A DNA stretch of 64,000 bases from Pseudomonas resinovorans NBRC 106553. Its GTDB lineage: Bacteria; Pseudomonadota; Gammaproteobacteria; Pseudomonadales; Pseudomonadaceae. A program made the position numbers and the translations under genes. The stretch's first letter is position 1. Each line of letters opens with the position of its first letter. The notes below the pieces were generated by a model. That model was not told where the DNA came from. It worked only from the letters and a program-made list of their open reading frames with translations, and did not search any database. Positions 1 to 8,835 of the stretch are shown here, in pieces. The stretch covers positions 930,001-994,000 of the forward strand of contig NC_021499.1 in the NCBI RefSeq assembly GCF_000412695.1, read 5' to 3'.

Positions 1-18
1 GAATAGCTTTTCCAGCAT
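1..18 (-). CDS. Probable nucleobase permease (NCS2 type), first six codons only
   Basis: Reading leftwards off the window edge, an ATG at 18 gives MLEKLF, preceded on the minus strand by GGGGAG at seven-base spacing, which is a good ribosome binding site. Many Pseudomonas guanine/hypoxanthine permeases of the NCS2 family begin with this peptide. An in-frame ATG at 103 exists but has no better signal. Only the start is visible, so the call rests on the N-terminal hexapeptide, the binding site and neighbouring XdhC-type genes that often travel with purine transporters. Confidence 0.4.
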
Positions 19-212
19 GTGTGGCTCCCCGTGACGCACTGCGTCTTTGTCATTCAGCTGGCGAAAAGCAAAGCACAGTTGCACGGCGCGCGCGGGCGCC
101 ATGGACTTTTCTCTGCCAGTCTGGAAAAAGGCGCGCATCATACCAGCTAGCCCGGGAGCGGTGAATTTATGACCGGACGGACAGCTTCGGTTTCCAGGAG
201 AAGGAGAACACC

Positions 213-776
213 ATGCATACCCAACCTCATCTCCAGGCCCTGATCGCCGTCGCCGAAGGCGTCGAAGACCTGGAAACCGTGACCCTGATCGACGTGCTGC
301 GGCGCGCCGAGGTGAAGACGGTGGTGGCCAGCATCGAGAGCCGCCGCATGATCACCCTGGCCCGCGGCACCCGCCTGACCGCCGATACCATGCTGCTGGA
401 CGTGCTGGCCCAGGACTACGACCTCATCGTATTGCCCGGCGGCATGCCCGGCGCCCAGCGCCTGGGCGAGCATGAACCCCTGGCCGAGAAGGTCCGTGAG
501 CAGGCCAAGGCGGGGCGCTTCTTCGCCGCCATCTGCGCCGCGCCGGCCATGGCCCTGCAGCCCTACGGCGTGCTGCGCCAGCGGCGCATGACCTGCTACC
601 CGAGCTTCAGCGACCGGCTGTCCGGCTGCACCTTCGTCGACCAGCCGGTGGTGGTGGACGGCAACTGCATCACCGCCCAGGGGCCGGGCTGCGCACTGGC
701 CTTCGCCCTTGCCCTGGTGGAGCAGCTGTGCGGCAAGGCCAAGCGCAACGAGATCGCCAAGGCGATGCTGGTGTAA
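213..776 (+). CDS. DJ-1/PfpI family protein (ThiJ/YajL type)
   Basis: A 187-residue protein of the DJ-1/PfpI superfamily, whose members are cytoplasmic and are described as protein/nucleotide deglycases or glyoxalase-like stress proteins. Visible family marks are the N-terminal acidic VAEGVEDLE segment with a candidate active-site Glu near residue 18, the VLPGGMPGA loop at 74-81, and the nucleophile-elbow Cys at 108 in the AAICAAP turn. Length is normal for the YajL/DJ-1 branch. The start is supported by GGAGAAGGAG just upstream. It stands alone: the gene to the left reads away from it and the MFS gene converges on it. The exact activity cannot be told from sequence. Confidence 0.9.
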   Translation: MHTQPHLQALIAVAEGVEDLETVTLIDVLRRAEVKTVVASIESRRMITLARGTRLTADTMLLDVLAQDYDLIVLPGGMPGAQRLGEHEPLAEKVREQAKAGRFFAAICAAPAMALQPYGVLRQRRMTCYPSFSDRLSGCTFVDQPVVVDGNCITAQGPGCALAFALALVEQLCGKAKRNEIAKAMLV

Positions 777-814
777 AGCGGACGCGAGGAGCCTGTAGGG
801 GCGAACCCCGGGCC

Positions 815-2023
815 TCAATGCAACTTGTCGCGCTTGGCCAGGGTCGGGAAGAGCCTTATCCACACGCCCGTGACGATCAGTGTGCCGACGCCGCCCATGA
901 CCACCGCCGGCACCGTGCCGAACCAGGCGGCGGTGACGCCGGACTCGAACTCCCCCAGCTGGTTGGAGGCGCCGATGAACAGGCCGTTCACCGCGCTGAC
1001 CCGGCCGCGCATCTCGTCCGGGGTGTGCAGCTGCACGAAGGCCCCACGGATCACCATGCTGATCATGTCCGCCGCGCCCAGCACGGCCAGTACCGCCAGG
1101 GAGAACCAGAAGGAGGTGGACAGGCCGAAGGCGATGGTCGCCACGCCGAACACCCCCACGGCGGTGAACATGATCCGTCCGACATTGCGCTCGATGGGGA
1201 AGCGCGCCAGCCAGAAGGACATCAGCAGCGCCCCCACCGCCGGGGCCGAACGCAGCAGGCCCAGGCCCCAGGGGCCGGTGAGCAGGATGTCCTTGGCGAA
1301 TACCGGGAGCAGGGCGGTGGCGCCGCCCAGCAGCACGGCGAACAGGTCCAGGGAGATGGCCCCGAGGATGTCCGGGCGGCTGCGGATGAAGCGGATGCCC
1401 GCCAGCAGGTTCTCCAGGTTGGCCGGCGCCTTGCTGGCCGGCTGCTGGCTGCTGGAAAGGCCGAGCATGAGGATGCACGCGGCGATATAGAGCACCGCCG
1501 TCGGGCCGTAGACCCAGAGACTGCCGAAGGCATAGAGCAGGCCGCCCAGGGCCGGCGCGACGATGGTCGCCGCCTGCATGGCCGAAGCCGAGGCGGCCAC
1601 GGCGCGAGGGAAAAGCTCCTTGGGCACCACGTTGGGCAGCAACGCCTGGGTGGCCGGCATCTCGAAGGCCCGCGCCGCGCCGAGGACGAAGGCCATCAGG
1701 AAGATCAGCTCGCGGCTGGCGCTGTCGGTGGCGCTGCTGAACACCAGCACGCCGGCCACCAGGGCCTGCAGCACCTGGCAGGTGGCGGCGACGCGGCGGC
1801 GATCGAAGCGGTCGGCGACATGTCCGGTGTGCAGCATGAACATCACGCGGGGGAGGAACTCCACCAGCCCCACCAGGCCCAGGTCGAGCACGCTGCCGGT
1901 GAGTTGGTAGATGTGCCAGCCGATGGCGACGGTGATCATCTGGAAGCCGCTGGCCGTACAGACGCGGGCGAACCAGAACGCCATGAAGGGGCGATGGTGG
2001 CGCAGGAGAAGGGCTTGGGACAT
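815..2023 (-). CDS. MFS transporter, EntS/DUF894-like exporter
   Basis: A 402-residue integral membrane protein with about twelve hydrophobic segments, typical of the major facilitator superfamily. The N-terminus (RPFMAFWFARVCTASGFQM) and the loop after helix 2 (HVADRFDRRRV, a motif-A variant) fit the MFS_3/EntS-like branch, which contains the enterobactin exporter and many uncharacterised exporters. No siderophore genes lie nearby, so the substrate is unknown. It converges with the DJ-1 gene and is divergent from the molybdenum hydroxylase operon. The ribosome binding site in front of the ATG is weak, so the start is the likeliest rather than certain. Confidence 0.85.
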   Translation of the reverse strand: MSQALLLRHHRPFMAFWFARVCTASGFQMITVAIGWHIYQLTGSVLDLGLVGLVEFLPRVMFMLHTGHVADRFDRRRVAATCQVLQALVAGVLVFSSATDSASRELIFLMAFVLGAARAFEMPATQALLPNVVPKELFPRAVAASASAMQAATIVAPALGGLLYAFGSLWVYGPTAVLYIAACILMLGLSSSQQPASKAPANLENLLAGIRFIRSRPDILGAISLDLFAVLLGGATALLPVFAKDILLTGPWGLGLLRSAPAVGALLMSFWLARFPIERNVGRIMFTAVGVFGVATIAFGLSTSFWFSLAVLAVLGAADMISMVIRGAFVQLHTPDEMRGRVSAVNGLFIGASNQLGEFESGVTAAWFGTVPAVVMGGVGTLIVTGVWIRLFPTLAKRDKLH

Positions 2024-2228
2024 GGATGAAAATGCTTAGGTTGCTATCGGTGTGCAGCCTAGCACGGTAGCTGAAACATGCGGTTGCATTTGCAGAACAA
2101 TGCGTTCGATCAGCGTATCGCTCATCAGATTTTCTGACCTGTAGGACAATTTTTTATTTGTCTGGGCCAGGGACTCCGTTAATATCTGACCTTCGAGTCA
2201 GGTAAATCCCACCGACTATTCTTGTTAC

Positions 2229-2251
2229 GGCCCTTCCCCTCGGGAAGGGCC
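2229..2251. promoter_or_regulatory. Strong hairpin in the leader of the molybdenum hydroxylase operon
   Basis: A perfect 10-bp inverted repeat (2229-2238 with 2242-2251) with a three-base loop lies about 60 bases before the operon start. There is no following T-run, so it is not a standard intrinsic terminator. Two smaller inverted repeats lie upstream (TCAGATTTTCTGA near 2127, and CTGAC/GTCAG near 2190). The region 2024-2310 is shared by two divergent genes. An operator, attenuator or mRNA-stabilising role is inference. Confidence 0.4.
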
Positions 2252-2310
2252 GACGATCGCTTCTGCACAACGAATGGGGCCGGTCGCAGCCGGCGCCGTG
2301 AGGAACGGGC

Positions 2311-5139
2311 ATGTCCACTCCTGAATTATCCCGCCGCGCCTTCCTGCAAGGCAGCGTCGTCGCCGGTATCGGCATCAGCTTCGCGCCGCTCGGCAGCAAG
2401 GCCTTCGCCGCGCTGTTCGAAGCCCAGGTCACCCGTACGCCCGAGCCCTGGTACACCGCCAGCGGCCAGGCCCGTGGCCGCATCGACGGCGTCAGCAAGG
2501 TCTGCGGCAACAAGGTGTTCGCCCGCGACATCCGCGCCAAGGACATGCCCGGCTGGCCCCAGCAGCAGGGCCACGCGCTGCTGCTGAAAGCCACCCGCGC
2601 CGACCACCTCTACCAGGGCCTCGACCTGTCGATGCTGGGCGACGAACTCCAGCCCGATCGCCTGGTCACCGCCGTGGACCTCGCGCGTGACGGCATCGCC
2701 TTCCCCGAGGGCCACAGCCCCGATCCCTTCCTGCCCGAAGGCCAGGTGCCGATGTTCATCGGCCACCCGGTGGCGCTGCTGATCTGGAAGGACTTCGAGC
2801 GCTTCCGCCGGGCCAGGAACATCCTCAAGTCCAGCGACAAGGCGGTGCGCTACGGCGCCCAGGCGCCGTTGTACCAGCGCGACCCCTACGGCAGCTTCCG
2901 CTTCGTCCGCGTCGGCGGCGCCACGCCGTTCGAGCCGGATACCTTCTCCAGCCTGAAGGACAGCATGCTGTTCCCGCTGATCCGCGAGCGCAAACCCGCC
3001 TGGGGCGCCGGCAACCCCACGGGCGACCTGACCGCCCAGGGGCTGTTCCACGCCGAGCAGATGCAGCAGAAACTGCAGACTCCGCCGGAAGGCTGGCTGG
3101 TCTTCGATGAGCGCTACAAGACCCAGTCCATCGAGCCGGCCGCCCTCGAGGCGGACAACGGCAACGGCTGGTACGACCCGGCCAGCGGCACCCTGCATTT
3201 CGTGGTGGCCACCCAGTGCCCCTTCGAAGTGGCCGAGCAGACCGCGCACATGCTGGCGCCGTCGCGCTTCAAGGTGACCAGGCTGAACATGCACCCCGGC
3301 TACACCGTGGGTTACGGCTCCAAGGACAACAACATCTTCGTCTTCTATGCCGCCCTGGCCGCGATCTACGGCGACGGCGTGCCGGTGCGCCTGGCCAACG
3401 ACCGCTACGAGCAGTTCCAGAGCGGCATCAAGCGCCATCCCTTCGACATGCACTACCAACTGGCGGTGAAGCAGGACGACCTGTCGTTCCAGATCTTCCG
3501 CGCCCACATGGATGTGGATGGCGGCGGCCGCATCAACTACAGCCCCTCGGTGGCTGCCGTGGGCGCTACCGCCGCGCAGTCCATCTACTACCTGCCGCAG
3601 AGCGACCTGGCCGCCACCGCCTACCACTCCCGTGGTGTCGAGGCCGGGTCCATGCGTGGCTACGGCACCCTGCAGACCATGGCCGCCACCGAGATGATGG
3701 TGGACGAGGTGGCCGCCCGCCTGGGCGTGGACGCCATCGAGCTGCGCAAGAAGAACGTCTTCAAGTCCGGCATGAAGAACACCCAGGGCGCCATCCCCGC
3801 CGGGGCCCTGCGCCTGGACGAAATCCTCGACAAGGCCGCCCAGCACGAGATCTGGAAGAACCGCGACGCGCGCAAGCGCGAGGAGGAGGCCAAGGACCCG
3901 GACAACTGGTACGGCGTCGGCTTCGCCATCTGCCAGAAAGACTTCGGCACCGGCTCCGAGGCACCCATGGCGAGCGTCGAGTTCACCGCCGAGGGCCGCG
4001 TGACCCTGCGCCAGATCGCCATCGACATGGGCACCGGCATGGCGACGTCCCAAGCCCTGCTGGTGGCCGACTACCTCGGCCACCCGGCCGACGATATCCG
4101 CACCGGTGTCACCGAATGGGCCGAGCTGGGCCTGACCACCAGCGGCAACCCCTACCTGATCAGCCAGGACGAGCAGGACGCCGCGCTGAAAGACCCGCGC
4201 TGGGTCGGCAAGCTGGCGTCGCCCTCGTCGGCGACCAACTCGGCCTACTACTCCGGTCACGGCACCCGCGAGGCCGCGCGCATCCTCTTCAACCACGGCC
4301 TCTGGCCGGCGGCGCTGAGCATCTGGGGCCGTGGCGAATTCGGCGGCATGGCCAACCCCTATGTGGTGCGCCGCGAGGACGCCCACTGGGTGGAAGGCAA
4401 GCTGACCGCCAACGGCCTGCCGCCGATTCCCTTCGAGCTGCTGGCGCACAAGGCCCACGAGCTGGGCCTGGTCACCGGTGTCAGCGTCCACGGCTTCAAC
4501 CGCTGGGCCTGGGCCGAGGGCGAATTCGAGATCGACGGCAAGCGCGACAGCTTCCCGCTGGACGCGGTGGCGGTGAAGTACGGCGACGGCGCGACCAAGG
4601 AGAAAAAGGCGCGGATGACCAGCCATGGCTTCCACCTGCTGGATCGCAGCGCCATCAAGTACCCGCCGACCCAGCTGAACAACGCCATGGTCACCTACTA
4701 CAGCCCGGTGGCCACCCTGGTGGAAGTGAAGGTGAACAAGGGCAGCTTCGAGGCGCGGGTGATCAACCACCACTCCTGGCTGGAATGCGGCCGGGTCATC
4801 GTGCCCGAGCTGGTGCGCGGCCAGCTCGAAGGCGGCATCGCCATGGGCATCGGCCATGCGTTGCTGGAAGAAATGCCGCTGTACGAGGGCGGCCCCGGTG
4901 AAGGCACCTGGAACTTCAACCGCTACCAGCTGCCCCGCGCCAAGGACTGCGCGGTCTGGACCCAGACCGCCGAAATCCTCCCGCCGCTGTCGCCCAGCGA
5001 CCCGGCCAAGGGCATCGCCGAAGTGGTGATGATCCCCGTGGTCGGCGCCATCGTGAACGCCGTGGCCCATGCCACCGGCAAGCGCCTGCGCGACCTTCCC
5101 CTGACTCCGGCTCGCATCAAGGAGGCCCTCCATGGCTAA
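2311..5139 (+). CDS. Xanthine dehydrogenase-family molybdopterin-binding subunit, Tat-exported
   Basis: A 942-residue large subunit of a molybdenum hydroxylase, in the single-chain group that includes isoquinoline 1-oxidoreductase IorB and nicotinate dehydrogenase NicB. Such enzymes hydroxylate N-heterocycles or oxidise aldehydes using molybdopterin cytosine dinucleotide. Residues 7-12 (SRRAFL) start a twin-arginine signal with cleavage likely near residue 33, so the enzyme should act in the periplasm. The C-terminal GIAE segment keeps the expected catalytic Glu. The ATG follows GAGGA at good spacing. The stop overlaps the next start by 8 bases, so it is translationally coupled to the 2Fe-2S subunit. 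The substrate cannot be deduced; nicotinate, isoquinoline-like or aldehyde substrates are all possible. Confidence 0.9.
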   Translation: MSTPELSRRAFLQGSVVAGIGISFAPLGSKAFAALFEAQVTRTPEPWYTASGQARGRIDGVSKVCGNKVFARDIRAKDMPGWPQQQGHALLLKATRADHLYQGLDLSMLGDELQPDRLVTAVDLARDGIAFPEGHSPDPFLPEGQVPMFIGHPVALLIWKDFERFRRARNILKSSDKAVRYGAQAPLYQRDPYGSFRFVRVGGATPFEPDTFSSLKDSMLFPLIRERKPAWGAGNPTGDLTAQGLFHAEQMQQKLQTPPEGWLVFDERYKTQSIEPAALEADNGNGWYDPASGTLHFVVATQCPFEVAEQTAHMLAPSRFKVTRLNMHPGYTVGYGSKDNNIFVFYAALAAIYGDGVPVRLANDRYEQFQSGIKRHPFDMHYQLAVKQDDLSFQIFRAHMDVDGGGRINYSPSVAAVGATAAQSIYYLPQSDLAATAYHSRGVEAGSMRGYGTLQTMAATEMMVDEVAARLGVDAIELRKKNVFKSGMKNTQGAIPAGALRLDEILDKAAQHEIWKNRDARKREEEAKDPDNWYGVGFAICQKDFGTGSEAPMASVEFTAEGRVTLRQIAIDMGTGMATSQALLVADYLGHPADDIRTGVTEWAELGLTTSGNPYLISQDEQDAALKDPRWVGKLASPSSATNSAYYSGHGTREAARILFNHGLWPAALSIWGRGEFGGMANPYVVRREDAHWVEGKLTANGLPPIPFELLAHKAHELGLVTGVSVHGFNRWAWAEGEFEIDGKRDSFPLDAVAVKYGDGATKEKKARMTSHGFHLLDRSAIKYPPTQLNNAMVTYYSPVATLVEVKVNKGSFEARVINHHSWLECGRVIVPELVRGQLEGGIAMGIGHALLEEMPLYEGGPGEGTWNFNRYQLPRAKDCAVWTQTAEILPPLSPSDPAKGIAEVVMIPVVGAIVNAVAHATGKRLRDLPLTPARIKEALHG

Positions 5140-5671
5140 GCGCGCACTCAGCATGAACCTCAATGGCCAGGTCGTCGGCCCCTTCACCGTGGACGACGAC
5201 CTGATGATGATCGAGTTCCTCCACGAATACCTGAACCTCACCGGCTCGCGCCTGGGCTGCGGCCAGGGCATCTGCCACGCCTGCGTGGCGATCCTCGACA
5301 AGCCGGACGGCACCAGCGAGGAAATCCGCACCTGCATCACCGGCGCGCATTTCTTCGACGGCAAGAAAGTGCGCACCATCGAGGGCCACGCCAAGCGCGA
5401 CGCCAAGGGCGAGGTGAGCGAGCTGAACCCGATCCAGCAGAAGTTCATCGACCAGTTCGCCTTCCAGTGCAGCTACTGCACCCCCGGCTACGTCAACGCC
5501 GCCACCGTGCTGGTGGAAAAGCTCCAGCGCCAGCCGGTCAAGCGCAGCGAGCTGGAAGGGGAGATCGAGAACGCCCTGGGCAACCACATCTGCCGCTGCA
5601 CGGGCTATGTCCGCTACTACAACGCCGCCCGCGAGGTGGTGGAAGGCCTCGGCCTGGTCAAGGAGGGTTGA
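5132..5671 (+). CDS. (2Fe-2S)-binding subunit of the molybdenum hydroxylase
   Basis: A 179-residue iron-sulfur subunit that carries electrons from the Moco site. The N-terminal plant-type ferredoxin cluster ligands are C43, C48, C51 and C68. The C-terminal helical domain has the second cluster motifs QCSYCTPG and NHICRCTG. It has no signal peptide, so it is probably carried through the Tat system bound to the large subunit, as in related periplasmic enzymes. It overlaps the large-subunit stop by 8 bases and is followed after 2 bases by the cytochrome c gene. Length is somewhat above the usual 150-160 residues. Confidence 0.93.
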   Translation: MAKRALSMNLNGQVVGPFTVDDDLMMIEFLHEYLNLTGSRLGCGQGICHACVAILDKPDGTSEEIRTCITGAHFFDGKKVRTIEGHAKRDAKGEVSELNPIQQKFIDQFAFQCSYCTPGYVNAATVLVEKLQRQPVKRSELEGEIENALGNHICRCTGYVRYYNAAREVVEGLGLVKEG

Positions 5672-5673
5672 GG

Positions 5674-6894
5674 ATGCGTGGGTTATTTCTCGCGGCGTTG
5701 CTGCTGCCCCTGGCCGCCCAGGCGGCTGAACAATCGTCGGACAAGACGCTGATCGAACGCGGCAAGTACCTGGCCCGCGCCGCCGACTGTGTGGCCTGCC
5801 ACAGCATCGAGGGCGGCGCCGAGTACGCCGGTGGACTGCCGCTGGTATCGCCCTTCGGCACCATCTACGGCACCAACATCACCCCGGACAAGGAACACGG
5901 CATCGGCCACTACAGCGCCGAGGAGTTCTACCGGGCGGTGACCCAGGGCGAGCGCCGGGACGGCGGCAAGCTGTACCCGGCCATGCCCTACACCTCCTAC
6001 CACCTGCTCAAGCGGGAGGATTCGGACGCCATCTACGCCTACCTGATGAGCCTCGATCCCATCGCCAAGCCGAGCCCGAAGACCGACCTGGCCTTCCCCT
6101 TCAACGTGCGTTTCGGCATGACCTTCTGGAACATGCTCTACAAGAACCGCGTGCAGCTGGAACCGGCCGACGGCAAGGGCGAGGAGTGGCAGCGCGGCCA
6201 GTACCTGGTGGAAGTGCTGGGCCACTGCGGCGAATGCCATACCCCGCGCAACGCCCTCGGCGCCCTGCAACAGGACCTGCGCATGAGCGGCGGGGTGATC
6301 CTCGGCTACGAGGCGCCGAGCCTGCTGGCCAAGGACCTGGCCGAACGCGGCTGGACCACGGACGACCTCGCCACCTTCCTCAAGCACGGCATCAGCGACC
6401 AGGGCTCGGTGTTCAACGAGATGTACCCGGTGCTGCACCACAGCACCCAGTACCTGCCGCTGGACGACCATCGCGCCATGGCCACCTACCTGCTCGGCGA
6501 ACAGCCGCCGGCGCCGCGCAGCATCAAAGCGGTGGCCGAGAGCGAGCTGGGCGAAAGCGCCGCCCGCGGCCGCCAGGACTACCTCAACCTCTGTGCCGGC
6601 TGCCACGAAGCGGCGGGCAAGGGCGTGCCCCACGTGGCGGTCGCCATGGACGGCAACACCACCCTGCGCCTCGCTGATTCGCGCAACCTGTTGCGGGTGA
6701 TCGACGACGGCATTCGCGAGCAGCAGTTCACCGGCTTCGAACGCATGCAGCCAATGCCCGGCTTCAGGGATAAACTCGACGACGGCCAGATGCGCGACCT
6801 GCTCAATTACCTGCGCCAGACCTGGGGTGGCCTCGAGACCGAGGTGACGCCTGAACGGGTGGCGGAGTTGCGCGGCGAAGCCCCGTCCCACTGA
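5674..6894 (+). CDS. Triheme cytochrome c, electron-accepting subunit
   Basis: A 406-residue exported cytochrome with an N-terminal signal peptide (about residues 1-17, ending AAQA) and three CxxCH heme sites: CVACH at 39-43, CGECH at 185-189 and CAGCH at 307-311. This is the layout of the membrane-associated cytochrome c subunit of alcohol/aldehyde dehydrogenases. Here it should take electrons from the 2Fe-2S subunit and pass them to the respiratory chain. The ATG at 5674 was chosen over an in-frame upstream start because it follows GGAGGG and begins the signal peptide; the longer form would run through the 2Fe-2S gene. Confidence 0.93.
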   Translation: MRGLFLAALLLPLAAQAAEQSSDKTLIERGKYLARAADCVACHSIEGGAEYAGGLPLVSPFGTIYGTNITPDKEHGIGHYSAEEFYRAVTQGERRDGGKLYPAMPYTSYHLLKREDSDAIYAYLMSLDPIAKPSPKTDLAFPFNVRFGMTFWNMLYKNRVQLEPADGKGEEWQRGQYLVEVLGHCGECHTPRNALGALQQDLRMSGGVILGYEAPSLLAKDLAERGWTTDDLATFLKHGISDQGSVFNEMYPVLHHSTQYLPLDDHRAMATYLLGEQPPAPRSIKAVAESELGESAARGRQDYLNLCAGCHEAAGKGVPHVAVAMDGNTTLRLADSRNLLRVIDDGIREQQFTGFERMQPMPGFRDKLDDGQMRDLLNYLRQTWGGLETEVTPERVAELRGEAPSH

Positions 6895-6908
6895 AGCGAG
6901 TTCCCTCG

Positions 6909-7880
6909 ATGCAACACCTCGATCTGCTGGTGGTGCGCAAGGCCCTGGACTGGTCCGTTTCCGGCCAGGACGTATGGCTCTGCACCGTCCTCGCCACCTA
7001 CGGCTCGGCGCCCCGCGCGCCGGGCTCGTTGCTGGCGGCCAATGCCTCCGGGCACTGGATAGGTTCGCTGTCCGGCGGCTGCGTGGAGGACGACTTTCTC
7101 GAACGCCTGGCCGCTGGTGCCTTTGCCGAGCCGGTGCAGACGGTGCGCTACGGCGACGGCAGCGACACCCAGTCGTCGATCCGCCTGCCCTGCGGCGGCA
7201 TTCTCGACGTGCTGGTGGAGAAGCTGGCGTCCGACTGCGACGTCCAGGCCCACCTGCGCGAACTGGAAAGCGCCCTGGCCGGCCAGCGCCGGCTGATCCG
7301 TGAACTCGACTTGTCCACAGGCGTGCGCCGCCTGTTGCCCGACCGTGGGCACGGGCCCCGGGTGGAACGCGAAGGCGACCTGCTGCGCCTGCGCGTCGGT
7401 GCCGCCCAGCGCCTGCTGCTGGCGGGCTATTCCAGCGTGGCCCAGGTGTGCGCCGAGATCGGCCAGAGCCTGGGCTTCGAAGTGGTGCTCTGCGATCCCC
7501 GCGACGAGGCGCTGCAAGGCGTCGAGCTGCCGGGGGTGGAGATCCGCCGGGAGCTGCCCTCGGAGTTCATCCGCCTGGGCGGTTGCCATGCCGACACGGC
7601 GGTGGTCGCCTTGACCCATGACCCGAAGATCGACGACCTGGCGATGCTCGAGGCGGTGCGCACCGAAGCCTTCTACATCGGCGTGATGGGCTCCATGGCC
7701 ACCAGCGCCAAGCGCCTGGAGCGCCTGCGCCGGGTTGGCGGCCTGGGCGACGCCGAGATCGAGCGCATCATCGCGCCCATCGGCCTCAACCTGGGCAGCA
7801 AGACCCCCGCCGAGATCGCCCTGGCGGTGCTCGCCGATATCCTGCGGGTGCGCAATGGCATCGCTCGCGAGCGGGTGTAA
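6909..7880 (+). CDS. XdhC/CoxI family maturation factor
   Basis: A 323-residue XdhC-like protein. Family members bind the molybdenum cofactor, help its sulfuration and insert it into the apo large subunit in the cytoplasm before export. The N-terminal XdhC_CoxI part contains GSAPRAPGS and LSGGCVEDDF; the C-terminal Rossmann-like part contains VALTHDPKIDD and FYIGVMGS. It begins 14 bases after the cytochrome stop, in line with one operon. A REPIN-like element follows from 7901, which may mark a processing point between this gene and the nucleotidyltransferase. Confidence 0.9.
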   Translation: MQHLDLLVVRKALDWSVSGQDVWLCTVLATYGSAPRAPGSLLAANASGHWIGSLSGGCVEDDFLERLAAGAFAEPVQTVRYGDGSDTQSSIRLPCGGILDVLVEKLASDCDVQAHLRELESALAGQRRLIRELDLSTGVRRLLPDRGHGPRVEREGDLLRLRVGAAQRLLLAGYSSVAQVCAEIGQSLGFEVVLCDPRDEALQGVELPGVEIRRELPSEFIRLGGCHADTAVVALTHDPKIDDLAMLEAVRTEAFYIGVMGSMATSAKRLERLRRVGGLGDAEIERIIAPIGLNLGSKTPAEIALAVLADILRVRNGIARERV

Positions 7881-7900
7881 GTCCGATGGGGCTCTTCCTT

Positions 7901-7996
7901 GTGGGGGCGAGTTCATTCGCCAAGGGCGGCACAGCTGCCCTCTGCAATCCCACAGGGCAGACCGGCGGTCTGCCTGGCGAATGAATTCGCCCCTAC
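7901..7996. repeat. REPIN-like inverted repeat, family A, copy 1
   Basis: The ends are a left arm GTGGGGGCGAGTTCATTCGC and a right arm GCGAATGAATTCGCCCCTAC, which form an imperfect inverted repeat, with smaller palindromes in between (CAGCTGCC / GGCAG). The same arms recur at 11433, 13607 and 19639. It sits between the XdhC-like and MocA-like genes. Confidence 0.85.
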
Positions 7997-8009
7997 AGGG
8001 GAAATCCTG

Positions 8010-8576
8010 ATGGCCTGCATAGCCTTGATCCTCGCCGCCGGTTTCGGCAATCGCTTCGGTTCCGACAAGCGCCGCGCCGCCATGGCGGACGGCCGCACCC
8101 TGTTGGCCGCCAGCCTGGCGCGGGCGCTGGAGGTGTTCGACGAGGTGCACCTGGTGCTGCGCCCGGAGGACGACCCGGCGGATCTGGGCCTGCCGGCCGA
8201 CTGCGTCATCATTCGTTGCGAAAACGCCGGGCTGGGCATGGGCCATAGCCTGGCGGCGGGCGTACGGGCGTTATCCACAGGCCCGGGAGAAGCCATCGCG
8301 GTGTTGCTCGGCGACATGCCCTGGATCATGGCTTCCAGCCTGCGCGCGCTGGTGGCCAAGGCGGATCCGGCCCGCATCGTCTTCCCCATGTACCACGACG
8401 AACGCGGCCATCCGGTGCTGTTCGGCCGCGACTTCTGGCCCGAACTGCAACGGCTCACCGGCGACGAGGGCGCGCGCCGGGTGCTGCGTGCCCATGCCTC
8501 GGCCTGGGTGGCGGTGGGGGTGGACGATCCGGGCGTGCTGCGCGACGTGGACAGCCCCGAGGCGCTCGAACCGTAA
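8010..8576 (+). CDS. Molybdenum cofactor cytidylyltransferase-like NTP transferase (MocA type)
   Basis: A 188-residue nucleotidyltransferase of the MobA/MocA fold. The signature LILAAGFGNRFGSDKR at residues 5-20 is the NTP-binding loop. The FPMYHDERGHPVLFGRDFWP segment is typical of MocA/PucB-like proteins that attach CMP to molybdopterin. It therefore probably makes the cytosine dinucleotide cofactor used by the hydroxylase encoded upstream. The start at 8010 is preferred over an upstream in-frame GTG-type start because that would translate the repeat element. Adenylyl or guanylyl transfer cannot be excluded from sequence alone. Confidence 0.88.
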   Translation: MACIALILAAGFGNRFGSDKRRAAMADGRTLLAASLARALEVFDEVHLVLRPEDDPADLGLPADCVIIRCENAGLGMGHSLAAGVRALSTGPGEAIAVLLGDMPWIMASSLRALVAKADPARIVFPMYHDERGHPVLFGRDFWPELQRLTGDEGARRVLRAHASAWVAVGVDDPGVLRDVDSPEALEP

Positions 8577-8681
8577 CCATCCCCGCAATTTCCCTGCGGC
8601 GCGCAGCCGCGCGACAACCTGTCGCGCGGCAACGAACCACAGATTCCGTCCCGGCCGAACCGGCTACTCTCTAGGCATCGC

Positions 8682-8695
8682 TTGATCCGCGTCAA
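8682..8695. promoter_or_regulatory. ANR/FNR-type binding site upstream of cioA
   Basis: The 14-mer TTGATCCGCGTCAA matches the TTGAT-N4-ATCAA consensus with one mismatch. It lies 141 bases before the cioA ATG. In P. aeruginosa, ANR represses cioAB under low oxygen, so a site here fits established regulation. Whether it activates or represses depends on the transcription start, which is not visible. Confidence 0.7.
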
Positions 8696-8835
8696 AACCC
8701 TGGGCGTGGAATTGTGCAGGGCCGACCCGGCCCGTATTCGCCGCAGCCACAACAACAATCCTGCCCGGCGCAGTTCCCCATCTTGCGGAGCCGCGTCGAG
8801 CCCGTGCCTGTATCAACCTGATTAGAGGATTCGCC

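Noticed and set aside
2326..5448. Very long open frame antisense to the molybdenum hydroxylase genes
   Set aside because: It mirrors the codon pattern of a GC-rich gene, gives a low-complexity Gly/His/Val/Ala-rich product, has no binding site and crosses two well-supported genes.
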